NCBI GenBank assembly: GCA_030614245.1
Contig: JAUWKK010000137.1
Location: 1-7,301 of the forward strand
Origin: Planctomycetota bacterium
GTDB taxonomy: Bacteria; Planctomycetota; PUPC01; JABMSA01; JAUWKK01
DNA length: 7,301 bases
Reading direction: 5' to 3'
Shown here: positions 6,308-7,301 of the stretch, piece after piece
How positions within the stretch are numbered: position 1 is the first letter of the stretch
Layout of the letters: each line of letters begins with the position of its first letter
Position numbers and translations under genes: made by a program
Notes under the pieces: model-generated
Databases searched by the model: none
Seen by the model: the letters and a program-made list of their open reading frames with translations, nothing else
Told to the model about the DNA's origin: nothing

Positions 6308-6391
6308 ACTGTCGGCTCAATCCTGAGAACGCCGCCCGCAGAGACGCGGCGGAAATCCCGATTCTATGCGGATTTGTGCGAAAGATTTCTC

Positions 6392-6431
6392 TTGACAGCG
6401 CGCGCATTGTGGGGTATGGTTATGTTATAAT
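6392..6431 (+). promoter_or_regulatory. Predicted promoter of the RCC1 gene
   Basis: Two overlapping solutions are visible. A perfect -35 TTGACA (6392-6397) lies 17 nt before TATGGT (6415-6420), a four-of-six -10. Further on, TGTTATAAT (6423-6431) is a perfect extended -10 (TGn plus TATAAT) with no good -35 at the matching distance. Either gives a leader of about 40-50 nt before the RCC1 start, which has GGAGG at 6464-6468. Confidence 0.65.
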
Positions 6432-6475
6432 AGTTGGGGTGTGCAGAATCGGATGAATCTTTTGGAGGATGGACG

Positions 6476-7273
6476 ATGAAGTTTGGAAAGTATCTCTCGG
6501 TCATAATCGTAGTGGTTTCTTGTAGCGTGGTGTTTGCAGGCGAGCCAAACACCGTCTGGGCGTGGGGATTGAACCGCTTCGGCCAACTCGGCGACCGCAC
6601 CACAACGAAGCGCCTCGAGCCAGTGCACGTGCATGATCTCACTGACGTGGTCGCCATCGCGGCTGGATACGAATACTCTCTCGCCTTGAAGGGCGACGGA
6701 ACTGTCTGGGCGTGGGGCAGCAACCGCTTCGGCGGGCTCGGTAACAACACGGCGTCGGATCGGCACGTGCCGGTAATGGTGCACAAGCTGAGAGAAGTCG
6801 TGGCCATCGCGGCCGGCATGTACCACTCTCTCGCCTTGAAGGGTGACGGCACCGTATGGGCATGGGGCTACAACGCAAACGGCCAGCTCGGTATCAACAC
6901 GACAACGGATCGGCGGGAGCCCGTCCAGGTGCATAATCTGACCGACGTCATCGCGATCGCTGCCGGAGATTACCACTCTCTCGCCGTCAAGCGTGACGGC
7001 ACCGCCTGGGCGTGGGGCTGGAACCACAACGGCGAGCTTGGCGACAACACGACCACGGAACGGCACGAGCCGATCCAGGTCCGCAATCTCACTGACGTCG
7101 TCGCGATCACTGCCGGAGGTTACCACTCTCTAGCCGTCAAGCGTGACGGCACGATTTGGGCGTGGGGATCCAACGGCGACGGCCAGCTCGGCGACAGCAC
7201 GACGACGAACCGTCGCGAGCCGGTGCAGGTACATAATCTCACTGGCGTCGTGGCCAACGCGGCCGAAGGGTAA
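6476..7273 (+). CDS. Exported RCC1-repeat protein, possibly truncated by nonsense codons
   Basis: A 265-residue protein as it stands. ATG at 6476 has GGAGG 7 nt upstream and starts a signal peptide (MKFGKYLSV, long V/I core, VVFA before the likely cleavage), so it should be exported. From residue 26 it consists of RCC1-type units of exactly 50 residues with the pattern TVWAWGxNxxGQLGxxTTT...EPVxVxxLTxVxAIAAGxYHSLAxKxDG. RCC1 units normally form beta-propeller blades, usually about seven; here four complete units and most of a fifth precede the TAA at 7271-7273. The same frame still reads as RCC1 unit after that stop (QYLAVK, a second TAA at 7292, then DG). The gene is therefore probably a nonsense-truncated version of a longer one, or the end of the sequence is unreliable. 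Function unknown; RCC1 propellers are generally binding platforms. Confidence 0.75.
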   Translation: MKFGKYLSVIIVVVSCSVVFAGEPNTVWAWGLNRFGQLGDRTTTKRLEPVHVHDLTDVVAIAAGYEYSLALKGDGTVWAWGSNRFGGLGNNTASDRHVPVMVHKLREVVAIAAGMYHSLALKGDGTVWAWGYNANGQLGINTTTDRREPVQVHNLTDVIAIAAGDYHSLAVKRDGTAWAWGWNHNGELGDNTTTERHEPIQVRNLTDVVAITAGGYHSLAVKRDGTIWAWGSNGDGQLGDSTTTNRREPVQVHNLTGVVANAAEG

Positions 7274-7300
7274 CAATATCTCGCCGTGAAATAAGACGGC
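6551..7300 (+). repeat. Five tandem 150-bp units encoding RCC1 blades
   Basis: Units start at 6551, 6701, 6851, 7001 and 7151. Each is exactly 150 bp with no indels and begins with a codon for Thr followed by a TGGGCGTGGGG-like stretch encoding WAWG. Similarity is visible at both DNA and protein level; the 3' ends of units 3 to 5 are the most alike. The fifth unit ends at 7300, one base before the window end. Confidence 0.9.
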
Positions 7301-7301
7301 A

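Larger units (their letters stand above)
6063..6475. other. Divergent intergenic region
   Basis: This 413-bp region separates the minus-strand cluster from the plus-strand RCC1 gene. From low to high coordinate it holds the ribosome binding site and leader of the TPR/alpha-CTD gene, a heptanucleotide repeat, a minus-strand promoter, a relic of a tyrosine recombinase C-terminus, a GC-rich hairpin (6330-6351) of unknown role, and the promoter and leader of the RCC1 gene. No tRNA gene or intact integrase is visible. Confidence 0.7.

Noticed and set aside
6330..6351. GC-rich 6-bp inverted repeat (CGCCGC/GCGGCG) as a terminator or small RNA
   Set aside because: There is a 10-nt loop but no T tract on either side and no associated promoter; chance is plausible in GC-rich DNA.
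6152..6430. Intact small plus-strand gene covering the integrase-like motif
   Set aside because: There is no ribosome binding site, the catalytic domain is missing, and its 3' end runs through the RCC1 promoter; a relic fits better.
7271..7294. Recoding of TAA as an amino acid in the RCC1 gene
   Set aside because: The exported TPR gene ends naturally at TAA, and the two TAA codons replace different residues (Tyr and Arg), which a single recoding rule would not explain.

Overview
The window looks like chromosomal DNA from a GC-rich bacterium, most likely a planctomycete or relative. That is an inference from gene content, not from a marker gene. The pointers are a TPR protein fused to two RNA polymerase alpha-CTD-like domains, a lipoprotein made of two secretin/TonB-N-terminus-like modules, and an exported RCC1-repeat protein. 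Shine-Dalgarno sequences (GGAGG types) precede several genes, and translation uses the standard code.

Layout: six genes lie head to tail on the minus strand from about 6062 down to 107. In order of transcription they are a TPR/double alpha-CTD protein (6062-4686), the epoxyqueuosine reductase queH (4626-4072), a double STN-like lipoprotein (4118-2799, overlapping queH by 47 bp), thiamine-monophosphate kinase thiL (2721-1801), the t6A ATPase tsaE (1800-1333, abutting thiL) and an exported coiled-coil/TPR protein (1285-107). Spacing is tight apart from about 77 bp before thiL, where two hairpins sit. Positions 1-106 hold no supported gene.

A 413-bp divergent intergenic region (6063-6475) separates this cluster from a plus-strand RCC1-repeat gene (6476-7273). 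It holds a minus-strand sigma70-type promoter, a heptanucleotide repeat in the predicted 5' leader, a decayed tyrosine-recombinase C-terminus, and a plus-strand promoter with an extended -10 for the RCC1 gene. The RCC1 gene consists of a signal peptide and five units of exactly 50 codons. Unit five carries two in-frame TAA codons although repeat homology continues to the last bases.

Functionally the cluster mixes two tRNA-modification genes (queH, queuosine; tsaE, t6A), one cofactor kinase (thiL) and three poorly characterised proteins, one likely cytoplasmic and two exported. I see no defence system, CRISPR array, RNA gene or intact mobile element. The least ordinary parts are the TPR/alpha-CTD fusion with its repeat-bearing leader, the duplicated-module lipoprotein, and the A-rich nonsense-bearing end of the RCC1 repeat array.
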